A model generated the notes under the pieces. That model was given only the letters and a program-made list of their open reading frames with translations. It had not been told where the DNA came from and did not search any database. Of a DNA stretch of 64,000 bases, positions 51,937 through 62,320 are shown in pieces. Source of the stretch: Nocardioides sp. Root140 (GTDB lineage: Bacteria > Actinomycetota > Actinomycetes > Propionibacteriales > Nocardioidaceae); NCBI RefSeq assembly GCF_001426745.1, contig NZ_LMFI01000010.1:1468-65467 (forward strand), written 5' to 3'. How positions within the stretch are numbered: position 1 is the first letter of the stretch; each line of letters opens with the position of its first letter. The position numbers were made by a program, and so were the translations under genes.

Positions 51937-53676
51937 TCAGCCGGCGTAGGTCAGCGAGACCAGGCCCTCGGCGGGGAACGTGCCGTCGAGCTCGGCATTG
52001 AGCTCGTGGACCTCGCCGGAGGCCGCGATCGCCCACGTCGGGGTCTCCGGGACCGGCGAGCTGACCAACGACACGATGTCGTCGCGGACCAGCTCGACGG
52101 GCACGTTGGCCGACGACACCGCGCGCGATCCGTCGACCGAGAAGGTGGTCACCTGGGACAGGTCGTCGGAGAGCGACCTGACCAGCACCACCTCGGTCGG
52201 GGAGTACCACCCGATGTCGTTGATCCGGGTGCGCTCCTCGGCGTCGCCGTGGATCACCCGGGCCCTGGTGCCGCGGGCACGGGAGCCGTCGACCGCCAGC
52301 CGGCTGAGCACCACCCGGTCCTGACGTGGCTCGCGCAGCACGGCGACCAGTCGGGTGCCGTCGCGGGAGACGATGGCGCGGGTGATGTTCTCGCCCGTCA
52401 CGCCCGGGACCCGGACCGGGTGGCGACGCCCCCGGGTCACGTAGGAGACCTCGGCGTTGCCGGAGTTCCGGTCGACCACCCACAGCCGGCCCGACACGTC
52501 CCACGACGGCTTGAGCAGGTCGGTGCCGCCGCTGAACACGGTCGTGGCCCGCTCCCGCTCCCCCGAGACGGGGGCCAAGCGGATCGAACCGCCGTCGGAG
52601 GTGACGCCGGCGACCCGGGTGCCCGACAGGTCGACCGCGATCGCCTCCAACCCGGCGGCCTCGGTGCCGAAGGGCCCCGTCTGGTTGACCACTCCGCTGC
52701 CGGTCTGGGACACCAGACGTCCGTCGCGCAGGGCGAACAGGTCACGCCCGGCACCGGGACCGACCGGGTTGTACTGCTCCCCCATCGCCACGTCGAGGTC
52801 GGAGGACGTGCCGGAGACGCTGATCGGGGTGTCGTTGATGGTGAGCCGGACCCGGCGTACGGACGGGTCCTGGCGCAGGGTCCAGACCACCTGCACCGCC
52901 ATCAGCTGAACGCTCTCAGGGTCGAGGGGTGCGGCGTCGCCGCGCAGGGACACCTCGGCCAGGCCGTTGGCGGAGACCGGTGCGGTGAGGTCAAGGGTGA
53001 GGTCATCGGGAATGTAGGAGCGGGTCACCCCGCGCAGGTCCGGACCCGGCCCACGGAGCAGGGCGCGCATCAGCACCGCGGAGAGCTGTCCGCCGGTGGG
53101 CACGAAGACCGGCTCCGGGACGACCACCTTCGCCGTCGGGTCGAGGAAGTAGAGGAACACCTGGCGGTAGCGGGCGTCGAAGAACGCGTCGGAGACCACC
53201 ATCGCGTCCGGCGGGTCGTCGATGCGCCACTCGCCGTCCTCGATGGTCATCCCGAAGTCGAGGGTGCGCTGCCGCTCGGGCAGCTCGCCACGCCACACGC
53301 CACGGGCGTCGAGGTGGTGCGCGCCGAGAAGGGTCACCGACACCTCGTCGTTGCCGCTCGGGGTGAGGATGTCGTCGTAGGTGATCAGCTGACGGTCCGG
53401 GTGCCAGGAGTCGCGGGCACTCGAGGAGAGGAACTGCTTGGCCACCGCGGTGGTGGTCGGGTTGGCGAGCATCGCGTCGAGGAAGTGACCGACGATCTCG
53501 TCCGGCTCCTCGCCCTTCTGCGGCGGCCTCGGGTCATAGGGGAAGCCGGAGTCCTGGGCCGACGTCGGACGGTCGTCGCCGACCTGCACCTCGCCGCTGT
53601 CGGGGAGGCCGACACAGGCGGAGCAGAGCGAGACGAGCAGGGCGACTGCCACGAGGGCTCGGGCGTACGGCGTCAT
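51937..53676 (-). CDS. lpqB: Lipoprotein LpqB, partner of the MtrAB system
   Basis: A 579-residue lipoprotein: signal ending LCSACVGLPDSGEV (lipobox CSAC), then a GerMN-like region (residues about 195-310, PTGGQLSAVLMRALLRGPG) and a C-terminal beta-propeller domain. It overlaps the mtrB stop by 4 bases (ATGA), the standard operon order. Family knowledge: LpqB binds the MtrB sensor domain and tunes signalling during cell-wall growth. Confidence 0.93.
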   Translation of the reverse strand: MTPYARALVAVALLVSLCSACVGLPDSGEVQVGDDRPTSAQDSGFPYDPRPPQKGEEPDEIVGHFLDAMLANPTTTAVAKQFLSSSARDSWHPDRQLITYDDILTPSGNDEVSVTLLGAHHLDARGVWRGELPERQRTLDFGMTIEDGEWRIDDPPDAMVVSDAFFDARYRQVFLYFLDPTAKVVVPEPVFVPTGGQLSAVLMRALLRGPGPDLRGVTRSYIPDDLTLDLTAPVSANGLAEVSLRGDAAPLDPESVQLMAVQVVWTLRQDPSVRRVRLTINDTPISVSGTSSDLDVAMGEQYNPVGPGAGRDLFALRDGRLVSQTGSGVVNQTGPFGTEAAGLEAIAVDLSGTRVAGVTSDGGSIRLAPVSGERERATTVFSGGTDLLKPSWDVSGRLWVVDRNSGNAEVSYVTRGRRHPVRVPGVTGENITRAIVSRDGTRLVAVLREPRQDRVVLSRLAVDGSRARGTRARVIHGDAEERTRINDIGWYSPTEVVLVRSLSDDLSQVTTFSVDGSRAVSSANVPVELVRDDIVSLVSSPVPETPTWAIAASGEVHELNAELDGTFPAEGLVSLTYAG

Positions 53677-55274
53677 CAGGCCAGCTCCTCGGCGTCCTCG
53701 GGAACGAGCGGCAGCGGGCTGTGCCGCAGGATGCCCCCGGCCCGGCGGGGCAGGGTGAGCCGGAACTGCGAGCCCCTCCCGGGCTGGCCCCATGCCTGCA
53801 ACCAGCCGCCGTGCAGGTGGGTGTCCTCCAGGGAGATGGCCAGGCCCAGGCCGGTGCCGCCACTGGTGCGGGCCCGGGCCGGATCTGCGCGCCAGAAGCG
53901 GTTGAAGACCAGGGCTGCCTCGCCCGCGGCCAGTCCGACACCGTGGTCGCGTACGGCGACCGCGGCCGCGTGGTCGTCACCGTTGACCAGGATCACGATG
54001 CCGCGGCTCTCCGCGTGGTCGATGGCGTTGCTGACCAGGTTGCGCAGGATGCGCTCGACCCGGCGGGTGTCGGCCTCGGCCAGCACCGGTTCGGAGAGCG
54101 CGCGCACGGTCACCGTGGTGTTGCGTTGCTCGGCCAGCGGACGGGTCATGTCGACGATCCGGTGCGCGATGTCGATCAGGTTGACGTCGTCGGCGTCGAG
54201 GGCAGCCGCACCGGCGTCGAACCTGCTGATCTCGAGCAGGTCGGTGAGCAGCCCCTCGAACCGGTCGAGCTCGGTCTGCAGCAGCTCGGCGGCACGCGCG
54301 GTCGCCGGGTCGAAGTCCTCACGCGCGTCGTGCAGCACGTCGCCGGCCATCCGCACCGTGGTGAGCGGCGTACGCAGCTCGTGCGAGACGTCGGAGGTGA
54401 AGCGACGCTGGACCCTGGAGAGCTCCTCGAGCTGCCGGATCTGCCGCTGCAGGCTGGAGGCCATCTGGTTGAACGACGTGGCCAGGCGGGCGATGTCGTC
54501 GTCCCCGCGCACCCGCATGCGGTCCTCGAGCTCCCCTGCGGCGAGTCGCTCGGCGACCCGGCGCGCCATCCGGATGGGGGTGACCACCTGACGGGTCACG
54601 AGCCAGGCCAGACCGGCGACCAGGACCAGCAGCAGGGCGCCCGCGGTGAGCAGGGCGCGGGTGACCAGCCCGAGCGTCTCGGCCTCCTGCTGCATCGGGT
54701 AGAGGTAGTAGATCGTGTAGAACTCGCCGTCGGCAGGCAGCTGGATGCGGGAGCCGACCACGATGCCGGGAGTGTCGGCGCGGCCGCTGTCGGGCAGGTA
54801 GCGGATCTTCGAGAAGACCCAGGCCATCGAGTCGCCGGTGTCCAGCTGCCTGACCAGGTCCTCCGGGACACTGCGCAGGTCGAGCCCCGCGGAGTAGCGG
54901 GGGCCGCTCCCGGCCAGGTCGGTCGGCGCCGAGCCGATCGGACCGTTGAGCACGACCGAGAAGCCGCGCGACTGTCCGCGCGTGATGATCGGGTCGACGA
55001 GCTGCTGCAGCTGGAGACTGGCCTCGTCGTCCGTGCCGGGGACCGTGGCCAGCCGGGCGCGGGCGTCGGCGGTCTCGTTGCGAGCCTCGGCGACCACGCG
55101 CTCCACCCGGGAGTCGACCAGCCCGTCACGGGTCTGCTGCAGCAGGAACCACCCCACCACGCTGACCACCAGCGCCGAGAGCAGCATCGTGCTGACCACG
55201 ACGCGGGCCTGGATGGAGCGTCGCCAGAACGTCAGTCCCCGTCGGATCGCCTCGGGCAGGCTCCGGGAAGGCAT
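53676..55274 (-). CDS. mtrB: Sensor histidine kinase MtrB
   Basis: A 532-residue kinase: two membrane helices (about 25-48 and 190-215) around an extracellular loop, a HAMP region, the phosphoacceptor H-box in RFTSDVSHELRTPLT, and an ATPase domain with N-box NLVSNAIDHAE, RDHGVGLA, and FNRFWRAD...SGGTGLGLAI. With MtrA it controls cell-wall and division genes in actinobacteria. It is read 6 bases below mtrA. Confidence 0.95.
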   Translation of the reverse strand: MPSRSLPEAIRRGLTFWRRSIQARVVVSTMLLSALVVSVVGWFLLQQTRDGLVDSRVERVVAEARNETADARARLATVPGTDDEASLQLQQLVDPIITRGQSRGFSVVLNGPIGSAPTDLAGSGPRYSAGLDLRSVPEDLVRQLDTGDSMAWVFSKIRYLPDSGRADTPGIVVGSRIQLPADGEFYTIYYLYPMQQEAETLGLVTRALLTAGALLLVLVAGLAWLVTRQVVTPIRMARRVAERLAAGELEDRMRVRGDDDIARLATSFNQMASSLQRQIRQLEELSRVQRRFTSDVSHELRTPLTTVRMAGDVLHDAREDFDPATARAAELLQTELDRFEGLLTDLLEISRFDAGAAALDADDVNLIDIAHRIVDMTRPLAEQRNTTVTVRALSEPVLAEADTRRVERILRNLVSNAIDHAESRGIVILVNGDDHAAAVAVRDHGVGLAAGEAALVFNRFWRADPARARTSGGTGLGLAISLEDTHLHGGWLQAWGQPGRGSQFRLTLPRRAGGILRHSPLPLVPEDAEELA

Positions 55275-55280
55275 CAGGCC

Positions 55281-55982
55281 CTACTGGGTTCCGGCCTTGT
55301 ACCCCACGCCACGCACGGTGACGACGATCTCCGGGTTCTCCGGGTCGTGCTCGACCTTCGACCGGAGCCGCTGGACGTGCACGTTGACCAGGCGCGTGTC
55401 CGCCGCGTGGCGGTAGCCCCAGACCTGCTCGAGCAGGACCTCGCGGGTGAAGACCTGCCAGGGCTTGCGGGCCAGGCACACCAGCAGGTCGAACTCGAGG
55501 GGCGTGAGGTTGATCGGCGTACCGCCGCGGGTGACCGAGTGGCCAGCCACGTCGATGGAGAGGTCACCGATGGTGAGGTTCTCCTGGGCGGGGTTCTCGG
55601 TACGCCGGACGCGGGCCCGGATGCGGGCCACGAGCTCCTTCGGCTTGAACGGCTTGACGACGTAGTCGTCGGCCCCGGACTCGAGGCCGACGACCACGTC
55701 GACGGTGTCGCCCTTTGCGGTCAGCATGACGATCGGTACGCCGGACTCGGCGCGGATCTCCTTGCAGACGTCGATGCCGTCCTTGCCGGGCAGCATCAGG
55801 TCGAGCAGCAGCACATCGGGGCGGTAGTCGCGGAACGCGGCCAGTGCCAGGTCGCCCCGGGGACAGACCTGGGCGTCGAACCCCTCCTGCCGGAGCACGA
55901 TGGAGAGCATCTCGGCGAGGGACGCGTCGTCGTCGACGACGAGGACTCGCCCCTTGGTGCCGTACTCGCTTGCTGCGCTCAT
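55281..55982 (-). CDS. mtrA: Response regulator MtrA
   Basis: A 233-residue OmpR-type regulator: receiver with VLVVDDDASLAEMLS, phosphoacceptor Asp in VLLLDLMLPGKDG, Thr in MLTAKGD and Lys in YVVKPFKPKEL, and a winged helix with LTPLEFDLLVCLARKPWQVF and RLRSKVEHDPENPEIVVTVR. ATG at 55982 matches MtrA lengths. First gene of mtrA-mtrB-lpqB, 16 bases below ahcY. Confidence 0.95.
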   Translation of the reverse strand: MSAASEYGTKGRVLVVDDDASLAEMLSIVLRQEGFDAQVCPRGDLALAAFRDYRPDVLLLDLMLPGKDGIDVCKEIRAESGVPIVMLTAKGDTVDVVVGLESGADDYVVKPFKPKELVARIRARVRRTENPAQENLTIGDLSIDVAGHSVTRGGTPINLTPLEFDLLVCLARKPWQVFTREVLLEQVWGYRHAADTRLVNVHVQRLRSKVEHDPENPEIVVTVRGVGYKAGTQ

Positions 55983-55998
55983 GGGTGTCAGTGCCCGC

Positions 55999-57438
55999 TC
56001 AGTAGCGGTACTGCTCCGACTTGTAGGGGCCCTCGACGGGAACGCCGAGGTAGTCGGCCTGCGCCTGCGTGAGCTCGGTGAGCTCGACACCGAGGGCGTC
56101 GAGGTGCAGTCGGGCGACCTCCTCGTCGAGGTGCTTGGGCAGCACGTAGACGCCGACCGGGTAGTCCTCGACCTTGGTGAAGAGCTCGATCTGGGCCAGC
56201 ACCTGGTTGGTGAAGGAGTTGGACATCACGAACGACGGGTGACCGGTCGCGTTGCCGAGGTTGAGCAGGCGGCCCTCGGAGAGCACGATGATCTTCTTGC
56301 CGTCGGGGAAGATCCACTGGTGGACCTGGGGCTTGATCTCGTCCTTGACGATGCCCTCGATCTTGGCCAGGCCGGCCATGTTGATCTCGTTGTCGAAGTG
56401 GCCGATGTTGCCGACGATCGCCTGGTGCTTCATCTTCTCGAAGTGCTCGACCCGGATGATGTCGAAGTTCCCGGTCGTGGTGATGAAGATGTCCGCGGTC
56501 TCGACGACCGACTCGAGGCGCTTGACCTCGTAGCCGTCCATCGCCGCCTGCAGCGCGCAGATCGGGTCGATCTCGGTGATGATGACGCGCGCGCCCTGGC
56601 CGCGGAGGGACTCCGCCGAGCCCTTGCCGACGTCGCCGTACCCGCAGACGACCGCGACCTTGCCGCCGATCATGACGTCGGTACCGCGGTTGATGCCGTC
56701 GATCAGGGAGTGGCGGCAGCCGTACTTGTTGTCGAACTTCGACTTGGTGACCGAGTCGTTGACGTTGATCGCAGGGAAGAGGAGCGAGCCCTCCTTGAAG
56801 CGGTCGTAGAGGCGCAGCACGCCGGTGGTGGTCTCCTCGGAGACGCCCTGGATGCCGTTGGCGATGGTGGTCCAGCGGTCCGAGCTGTTCTCGAGCGAAC
56901 GGGCCAGGACACGCAGCACCTCCTTGAACTCCTCGTTGTCGGTGGAGTCCTGGCCGGGCACCTTGCCGGCCTTCTCGAACTCGACGCCGAGGTGGACGAG
57001 CATGGTGATGTCGCCGCCGTCGTCGAGGAGCATGTTCGGGCCGATCGTGTTGCCGGCCTCGTCCTTGAAGTCGAAGACCTTCTCGGCCTCGTCCCAGTAC
57101 TCGGCCAGCGACTCGCCCTTCCAGGCGAAGACCGGAGTGCCCTGCGGGTCCTCGACGGTCCCCTTGCCGACGACCACCGCGGCAGCGGCGTGGTCCTGGG
57201 TGGAGAAGATGTTGCAGGTGGCCCAGCGCACGTCGGCGCCGAGCGCGACCAGGGTCTCGATGAGCACACCGGTCTGGATGGTCATGTGGAGCGAGCCGGC
57301 GATCCGGGCACCCTTGAGCGGCTGTGCGTCGCCGTACGTCGTGCGCAGCGACACGAGACCGGGCATCTCGTGCTCGGCGAGAGTGAGCTCCTTGCGGCCG
57401 AACTCGGCCAGGCTCAGGTCAGCAACCTTGTAGTCCAT
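55999..57438 (-). CDS. ahcY: S-adenosylhomocysteine hydrolase
   Basis: A 479-residue enzyme that splits S-adenosylhomocysteine to adenosine and homocysteine, with bound NAD. Motifs: [48 protein letters not shown], the NAD loop [10 protein letters not shown], and the closing KSEQYRY. The long form (with an internal insertion of about 40 residues) is the bacterial/mycobacterial type. TTGAGGA lies before the ATG. No SAH riboswitch pattern was seen in the 142-base leader. Gene order ahcY-mtrA is as in Rv3248c-Rv3246c. Confidence 0.95.
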   Translation of the reverse strand: MDYKVADLSLAEFGRKELTLAEHEMPGLVSLRTTYGDAQPLKGARIAGSLHMTIQTGVLIETLVALGADVRWATCNIFSTQDHAAAAVVVGKGTVEDPQGTPVFAWKGESLAEYWDEAEKVFDFKDEAGNTIGPNMLLDDGGDITMLVHLGVEFEKAGKVPGQDSTDNEEFKEVLRVLARSLENSSDRWTTIANGIQGVSEETTTGVLRLYDRFKEGSLLFPAINVNDSVTKSKFDNKYGCRHSLIDGINRGTDVMIGGKVAVVCGYGDVGKGSAESLRGQGARVIITEIDPICALQAAMDGYEVKRLESVVETADIFITTTGNFDIIRVEHFEKMKHQAIVGNIGHFDNEINMAGLAKIEGIVKDEIKPQVHQWIFPDGKKIIVLSEGRLLNLGNATGHPSFVMSNSFTNQVLAQIELFTKVEDYPVGVYVLPKHLDEEVARLHLDALGVELTELTQAQADYLGVPVEGPYKSEQYRY

Positions 57439-57580
57439 CGAATAGTCCTCAACGTGTTCGACTGGGTTCCGCGGTGCATCTGCATCTATTCGGGATCTCC
57501 CGCGCGGACCCGTCCAGCCTACAAGCGTGTGCCGCCGCCCACTGAATTGTCGCCGGGCGTGCGCGTCGGGGCGTCCGGGA

Positions 57581-58531
57581 TCAGTGGGACTTCTCGGAGC
57601 CGTGGCCGAACGGCAGGAAGTGCATGATCACGACCACCACTGCGCCCACGAGCAGGCCCATGATCGCGGAGGCGATCGTGTTGACCACCCAGCCGAGAGC
57701 GGCACCGATGCCGGCGACCGCGTGGTGCACCTCTTCCTCGAGGTGGTGGACGAACTCGTACGGCGGGTGCCAGCCGAGGTCGTCGAGTCCGACGAGGAGG
57801 ATGTGGCCGCCGACCCAGAGCATGGCTGCGGTGCCGACCACGGAGATGACGCCCAGCAGGGCGGGCATGCCCTTGACCATGGCGTGGCCGACCTTCTGCG
57901 AGAGGCCGGAGCGGAACCTCGTCATCGCCACACCGATGTCGTCCATCTTCACGATGATCGCGACCACGCCGTACACCAGGGCGGTGATGCCGAGCGCGAC
58001 CACGACCAGGATCGCGGCCCGGGCCAGGAACGGCTGGTCGGCGACCTCGTTGAGCGAGATGACCATGATCTCGGCGGAGAGGATGAGGTCGGTGCGGATC
58101 GCGCCGGCGATCATCGTCTTCTCCTGCTCGGGACTGATCTCGGCGGTGACCTCCTCCTCGGCGTGGGCGTCGTGGCCGCTGAGCTTCTCCCAGATCTTCT
58201 CGGCGCCCTCGTAGCAGAGGAACGTGCCGCCGAGCATCAGGATCGGGGTGAGCAGCCATGGCAGGAACTGGCTGAGGATCAGGGCCGCCGGCAGGATGAT
58301 CAGCAGCTTGTTGCGCACCGACCCGACGGCGATCTTCTTGATGATCGGGAGCTCGCGCTTGGCGGCCACTCCCGAGACGTACTGCGGGGTGACCGCGGTG
58401 TCGTCGACGACCACGCCGGCCGCCTTCGCGCTGGCCCGGCCGGCGGCCGCACCGACGTCGTCGATCGACGCGGCGGCGACCTTGGCCAGGGCCGCGACGT
58501 CGTCGAGGAGGGCGAACAGACCGGCGCTCAT
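57581..58531 (-). CDS. DUF808 (YedI-like) membrane protein
   Basis: A 316-residue protein with about six membrane helices and DUF808 markers: [56 protein letters not shown] and [19 protein letters not shown]. Function unknown. It is transcribed alone above ahcY, with the palindrome cluster upstream. Confidence 0.87.
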   Translation of the reverse strand: MSAGLFALLDDVAALAKVAAASIDDVGAAAGRASAKAAGVVVDDTAVTPQYVSGVAAKRELPIIKKIAVGSVRNKLLIILPAALILSQFLPWLLTPILMLGGTFLCYEGAEKIWEKLSGHDAHAEEEVTAEISPEQEKTMIAGAIRTDLILSAEIMVISLNEVADQPFLARAAILVVVALGITALVYGVVAIIVKMDDIGVAMTRFRSGLSQKVGHAMVKGMPALLGVISVVGTAAMLWVGGHILLVGLDDLGWHPPYEFVHHLEEEVHHAVAGIGAALGWVVNTIASAIMGLLVGAVVVVIMHFLPFGHGSEKSH

Positions 58532-58628
58532 CGGGCGTTCACCACTGCGTGGTCGGCTACGTCATCGGCACACACGTGTGTCATCACGCCGGCAAGTCTA
58601 GGGGGCCGCCCCCGCTCACCCACTCTTC

Positions 58629-58744
58629 GATACTCCCTGACGTTCCGGCCCTCACCCAGGGATACTCCCTGACGTTTCGGCCCTTCAGGGGGCCGAAACG
58701 TCAGGGAGTATCCCCACGGAGGGACCGAAACGTCAGGGAGTATC
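58629..58744. repeat. Four-copy nested inverted repeat
   Basis: The 22-mer gatactccctgacgtttcgg+cc occurs at 58629-58650 (one mismatch), 58661-58682, and inverted at 58691-58712 and 58723-58744 (one mismatch). Copies 2 and 3 form a perfect 22-bp hairpin with an 8-base loop; copies 1 and 4 can pair outside it. It fills the space between the SIS gene stop and the DUF808 start, and should work as a terminator for the SIS operon. Confidence 0.8.
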
Positions 58745-58747
58745 GCG

Positions 58748-59770
58748 TCAGTCGGGGACGAGGCCGAGCTGGAGGTAGGCGGCGGCATAGCGCCCGGAGA
58801 GGATCAGGGAGGCGTAGCGGGCCACCTCGCTGCCGGTCTCGGTGGTGACGGTCTCGACGCGGATGCCGCGGCTGTCGGCAGCCGCCCTGAGCCGGCCCAG
58901 CTGCTCGTTGCCGACCGGGTCCTCGGCGCCGTCGTCGAGGACCAGCAGCACGGTGCGCAGGTCACCGCCGTCGTCGGCGAAGGGGTCGTCGAACACGTCG
59001 CGGGCGCGGGTCGCCTCCAGCACCGGGAGCAGGTGCTCGGCGTCACCGGCCAGGGCGCTGCGACCGGAGGCACGCCGGATCGACTCGGCGACGCGTCGCG
59101 CGGCACGTGCGGCCAGCACCGAACCGCCCCACACGAGCGGGTTGGCGTCGGCCAGGGCGATCGCCAGCACCTTGGCGGGGTTGACCGCCAGGTCGCGGTG
59201 CGGGGAGTCCGCGATGGCCACGGCGTCGAGGGCGGCAGCCACCTCGTCGGCGTCGGAGGCCGGGCCCAGCCCGATGCGGTGGAGGTAGTCGAGCATCACG
59301 ACTGCGGTGGCGAGCTGGTCGCCCGACTGGATCGGCAGCACCGTGGCCCACCGGCCGGCGGCGTGCTCGGCCACCATCGAGTCGGCCTGGCAGGCGACGA
59401 CCACCTGGCAGCCACGGCGCACGGCCTCTGCGATCGCCGACGCCGCGGCCGGGTCGGAGCGCTCGGGGGCCAGGATCACCACGAGGTCGAGGCTGCCGGC
59501 CCACCCGGGGAGGGCGGCACCGGGCCACGCCACGAACGGCACCGGGCACCACGGCTCGAGCACCGCACGCAGCAGCCGTGAGTCGGGACCCGCGGCGATC
59601 ACCGCCCGCGGACGCGAGTCCTGGCTGGCCTGGACCGCCTCGACGATCGCGTCGGCAGCGTCGCTCGCGGCCCGTCGGACCCGCGATCCGGACTCGGCCA
59701 GGGAGCGCAGCAGGAGGTCCACCCCGGCCAGGGCGGCTTCGTCATCCAGGCGAGACTCGTCGAACCACAT
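58748..59770 (-). CDS. SIS-domain protein, phosphoglucose/phosphomannose-isomerase-like (Rv3256c-like)
   Basis: A 340-residue protein with two SIS-like halves: AVIAAGPDSRLLRAVLEPW and LVVILAPERSDPAAASAI in the first, NPLVWGGSVLAARAARRV and VLLVLDDGAEDP in the second. This fits the bifunctional PGI/PMI-like family. It lies just below Trm112-like and manB genes, as Rv3256c lies below manB (Rv3257c). A role in sugar phosphate supply for mannose-containing wall parts is likely. Key catalytic residues cannot be confirmed by eye, so it may not be an active isomerase. Confidence 0.75.
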   Translation of the reverse strand: MWFDESRLDDEAALAGVDLLLRSLAESGSRVRRAASDAADAIVEAVQASQDSRPRAVIAAGPDSRLLRAVLEPWCPVPFVAWPGAALPGWAGSLDLVVILAPERSDPAAASAIAEAVRRGCQVVVACQADSMVAEHAAGRWATVLPIQSGDQLATAVVMLDYLHRIGLGPASDADEVAAALDAVAIADSPHRDLAVNPAKVLAIALADANPLVWGGSVLAARAARRVAESIRRASGRSALAGDAEHLLPVLEATRARDVFDDPFADDGGDLRTVLLVLDDGAEDPVGNEQLGRLRAAADSRGIRVETVTTETGSEVARYASLILSGRYAAAYLQLGLVPD

Positions 59771-59775
59771 GGGCG

Positions 59776-59940
59776 TCAGGCCGTCGTACGGGCCTCGTCG
59801 ACCAACAGCACCGGGATGTCGTCCCGGACCGGGTAGGCCAGCCCGCACCCGGAGCAGACCAGCTCCTCGGCGACGGGTGCCAACGTGCCGTGGCAGTCGG
59901 GGCACACGATGATCTCGAGCAGGGCGGGGTCGATGTTCAT
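59776..59940 (-). CDS. Trm112-family (UPF0434-like) small protein
   Basis: A 54-residue protein. It begins [20 protein letters not shown] and has a second pair in [20 protein letters not shown], so two CxxC pairs make one zinc ribbon. It matches Trm112-like proteins, which stabilise methyltransferases or partner enzymes. Its ATG overlaps the manB stop (ATGA) and the SIS gene starts 5 bases after its own stop, so the three form one operon. Confidence 0.85.
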   Translation of the reverse strand: MNIDPALLEIIVCPDCHGTLAPVAEELVCSGCGLAYPVRDDIPVLLVDEARTTA

Positions 59941-61322
59941 TGGTCTCTCCTGATCACACTGAGTACGGCGTCACGCATGGTCACCATCGTCGCTTCGTCC
60001 TTGCCCTCGGCGTTGAGCCGCAGCAGGGGTTCGGTGTTGGAGGCCCGCACATTGAACCACCAGTCGTCGTGGGCCACCGTGAGCCCGTCGAGGTGGTCCA
60101 GCGCCACTCCCGGGGTCCCTGCGTACGACGCCTCGAGCTCATGCAGGATCGCGGCCTGGTCGGCGACGGTCGAGTTGATCTCGCCCGACGCGACGAACCG
60201 GACGTACTCCCCCAGCAGTTGCGACAGGGGCTGCTCGGTCTCCGCCAGGGCGGCCAGCGCGTGCAGCGCGGCGAGCATGCCGGAGTCGGCCCGCCAGAAG
60301 TCGCGGAAGTAGAAGTGGCCGCTGTGCTCGCCACCGAAGATGGCGTCGGTCTCGGCCATCGTGGCCTTGATGAAGGAGTGGCCGACGCGGGTGCGCACCG
60401 GGGTGCCGCCCAGCTCGGCGACGATCTCGGGCACCGAGCGCGACGTGATCAGGTTGTGGATGATCGTGGCGCCGGGCTCGCGGGCCAGCTCGCGGGCCGC
60501 GATCAGCCCGGTCAGCGTCGAGGGCGAGACCAGCTCGCCGCGCTCGTCGACGAGGAAGCACCGGTCGGCGTCGCCGTCGAAGGCCAGCCCGATGTCGGCG
60601 TTCTCGGCCCGCACCCGCTTCTGCAGGTCGACCAGGTTGGCCGGTTCGATGGGGTTGGCCTCGTGGTTGGGGAAGGTGCCGTCGAGCTCGAAGTACATCG
60701 GCACGACCTCGACCTGGTCGGCCAGCCGGTCGAAGACGGCCGGCGCCGTGTGGCCGGCCATGCCGTTGCCTGCGTCGACGACGACCTTGAGCCGACGCCC
60801 GGTCACCGGCGCCAGCGACAGCAGGTGGTGGGCGTACTCGGCGAGCACGTCGCGGTTGGTGATCGAGCCGACCCGGCCGCCGGTGACCTCGGTCGCGACC
60901 GCGTCGCGGATGTCGAGCAGTCCGGTCTCCGCGCCGATCGGCCGGGCACCCGGCAGGCACATCTTGATGCCGTTGTACGCCGCGGGGTTGTGGCTGGCGG
61001 TGAACATGACGCCGGCCAGGTCGAGGTGGCCGGAGGCGAAGTAGAGCTGGTCGGTCGAGGCCAGGCCGATCACCACGACGTCGGCGCCCGCAGCGGATGC
61101 GCCGTCGGCGAACGCCCCGGCCAGGCCGGGCGACGAGGGCCGCATGTCGTAGCCGACGACGACGGTGGACACCCCGGTGACGGCCACGAAGGCCCCGCCG
61201 ATGCGTCGTGCGAGAACTTCGTCGATCTGGTCACCGACCGTGCCGCGTACGTCGTACGCCTTGAAGATCGCGTGCAGGTTCTCGGTGGCCAGTGTGGATT
61301 CTGGCGCGGAGGCTGGAGGCAT
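59937..61322 (-). CDS. manB: Phosphomannomutase/phosphoglucomutase ManB
   Basis: A 461-residue alpha-D-phosphohexomutase: active-site Ser in [14 protein letters not shown], metal loop DGDADR, sugar loop GGEHSGHF and phosphate loop [12 protein letters not shown]. It interconverts mannose 6- and 1-phosphate for GDP-mannose, and may also accept glucose. It matches Rv3257c in position. An alternative start a few codons inside is possible, but [10 protein letters not shown] needs the N-terminus kept. Confidence 0.93.
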   Translation of the reverse strand: MPPASAPESTLATENLHAIFKAYDVRGTVGDQIDEVLARRIGGAFVAVTGVSTVVVGYDMRPSSPGLAGAFADGASAAGADVVVIGLASTDQLYFASGHLDLAGVMFTASHNPAAYNGIKMCLPGARPIGAETGLLDIRDAVATEVTGGRVGSITNRDVLAEYAHHLLSLAPVTGRRLKVVVDAGNGMAGHTAPAVFDRLADQVEVVPMYFELDGTFPNHEANPIEPANLVDLQKRVRAENADIGLAFDGDADRCFLVDERGELVSPSTLTGLIAARELAREPGATIIHNLITSRSVPEIVAELGGTPVRTRVGHSFIKATMAETDAIFGGEHSGHFYFRDFWRADSGMLAALHALAALAETEQPLSQLLGEYVRFVASGEINSTVADQAAILHELEASYAGTPGVALDHLDGLTVAHDDWWFNVRASNTEPLLRLNAEGKDEATMVTMRDAVLSVIRRDQ

Positions 61323-61349
61323 GGCGCGAGCCTATCGCCCGTCGCAGGG

Positions 61350-61715
61350 TCAGTCGTTGGAGAGGACCCGCAGGTGGCCGCGACGCGTGGTCTCACGACC
61401 GGTCTCGGCCTCGAGCCCTGCGGGTGCGGGGATGCGGGGCGCCGGTCGCGCGGCCTCGCGGACCGCGTCGGCCAGGGCCAGCAGGTCGTCGCCACTGGGC
61501 TCGAGCGTGGCCGGGTCCGGGGCCAGCCGGAGCACCTCCCAGCCGCGCGGCGCACTCAGTCGCTCGCTGTGCGCCTCGCACAGGTCGTAGGCGTGCGGTT
61601 CGGCGTACGTCGCCAGCGGTCCCAGCACCGCGGTCGAGTCTGCGTAGACGTAGGTCAGCGTGTTGACCGCGGGACGGCCACACGCGGTACGCGAACAACG
61701 ACGGGCTGGCTTCAC
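61350..61715 (-). CDS. DUF3499 family protein (Rv3258c-like)
   Basis: A 121-residue protein starting RRCSRTACGRPAVNTLTYVYAD and with YDLCEAHSERLSAPRGWEV: C...C and C..H pairs make a likely zinc site. The tail is disordered. It is the same neighbour of manB as in mycobacteria. Function unknown. Confidence 0.87.
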   Translation of the reverse strand: MKPARRCSRTACGRPAVNTLTYVYADSTAVLGPLATYAEPHAYDLCEAHSERLSAPRGWEVLRLAPDPATLEPSGDDLLALADAVREAARPAPRIPAPAGLEAETGRETTRRGHLRVLSND

Positions 61716-61764
61716 GGAGCAGACGCTACCCCGCGGGTGCCCGGGTCCCGATTAGGCTCGCGGC

Positions 61765-62226
61765 GTGACTGAGCATGGACTGACCGGGCGACCGGCTGGG
61801 CGACGAAGGGACCGGCGTGACCGAGGCATGCGTGGACCGGAGGTCCTGCCGCCGTCGGCCCCCGGTGGCCTGCGAGCGCCTGACCGACCCACGCGTCGCG
61901 AGCGGTTCGACTCCCTCGTGCTCGGCGTGGTCTCGGCGATCGAGGAGCGCTGGCACGACCGCCTCGGCCTGGTCGAGTTCGCGGTCGAGGACACTCCGTT
62001 GGTCCCCGACGACTGGGAGCAGACCGGGGTGCCGCTGTCGTCGTTGATCCGCGGCAGCGGGAGTACGCCGACCAGGCTGGTGCTGTTCCGCCGGCCGATC
62101 GAGCATCGATGTGACAGCCGCGAGGAGCTCGACGCCATGGTGCTGACCGTGGTGGTCGAACAGGTCGCCGAACTGCTCGGCATGGACGCCACCGACGTGG
62201 ACCCGCGCTACCGCGCCGACGACTGA
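61765..62226 (+). CDS. Metallopeptidase-like protein with a degenerate zinc site (Rv3259-like)
   Basis: A 153-residue protein of the minimal zincin-like family (residues about 45-140: RRERFDSLVLGVVSAIEERW ... PTRLVLFRRPIEHRC). Where active members have HExxHxxG, this one reads VVVEQVAELLGM, so the zinc ligands are lost. The first 44 residues are a disordered, basic tail; a later start is possible. GTG start. It is divergent from the DUF3499 gene, 49 bases apart, as in M. tuberculosis. Confidence 0.75.
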   Translation: MTEHGLTGRPAGRRRDRRDRGMRGPEVLPPSAPGGLRAPDRPTRRERFDSLVLGVVSAIEERWHDRLGLVEFAVEDTPLVPDDWEQTGVPLSSLIRGSGSTPTRLVLFRRPIEHRCDSREELDAMVLTVVVEQVAELLGMDATDVDPRYRADD

Positions 62227-62320
62227 GCCGGTCAGGGAAGACCGGTCACGCCGGTTGGTCGCGGACGGCCGGCTCGGGCCTGGGCCCGGGCACGGCCGCC
62301 CGCGCGTCTCGGCCTCGAGC

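Noticed and set aside
57439..57580. An S-adenosylhomocysteine riboswitch upstream of ahcY
   Set aside because: No pattern matching the known fold was seen in the 142 bases; only a plain leader with TTGAGGA.
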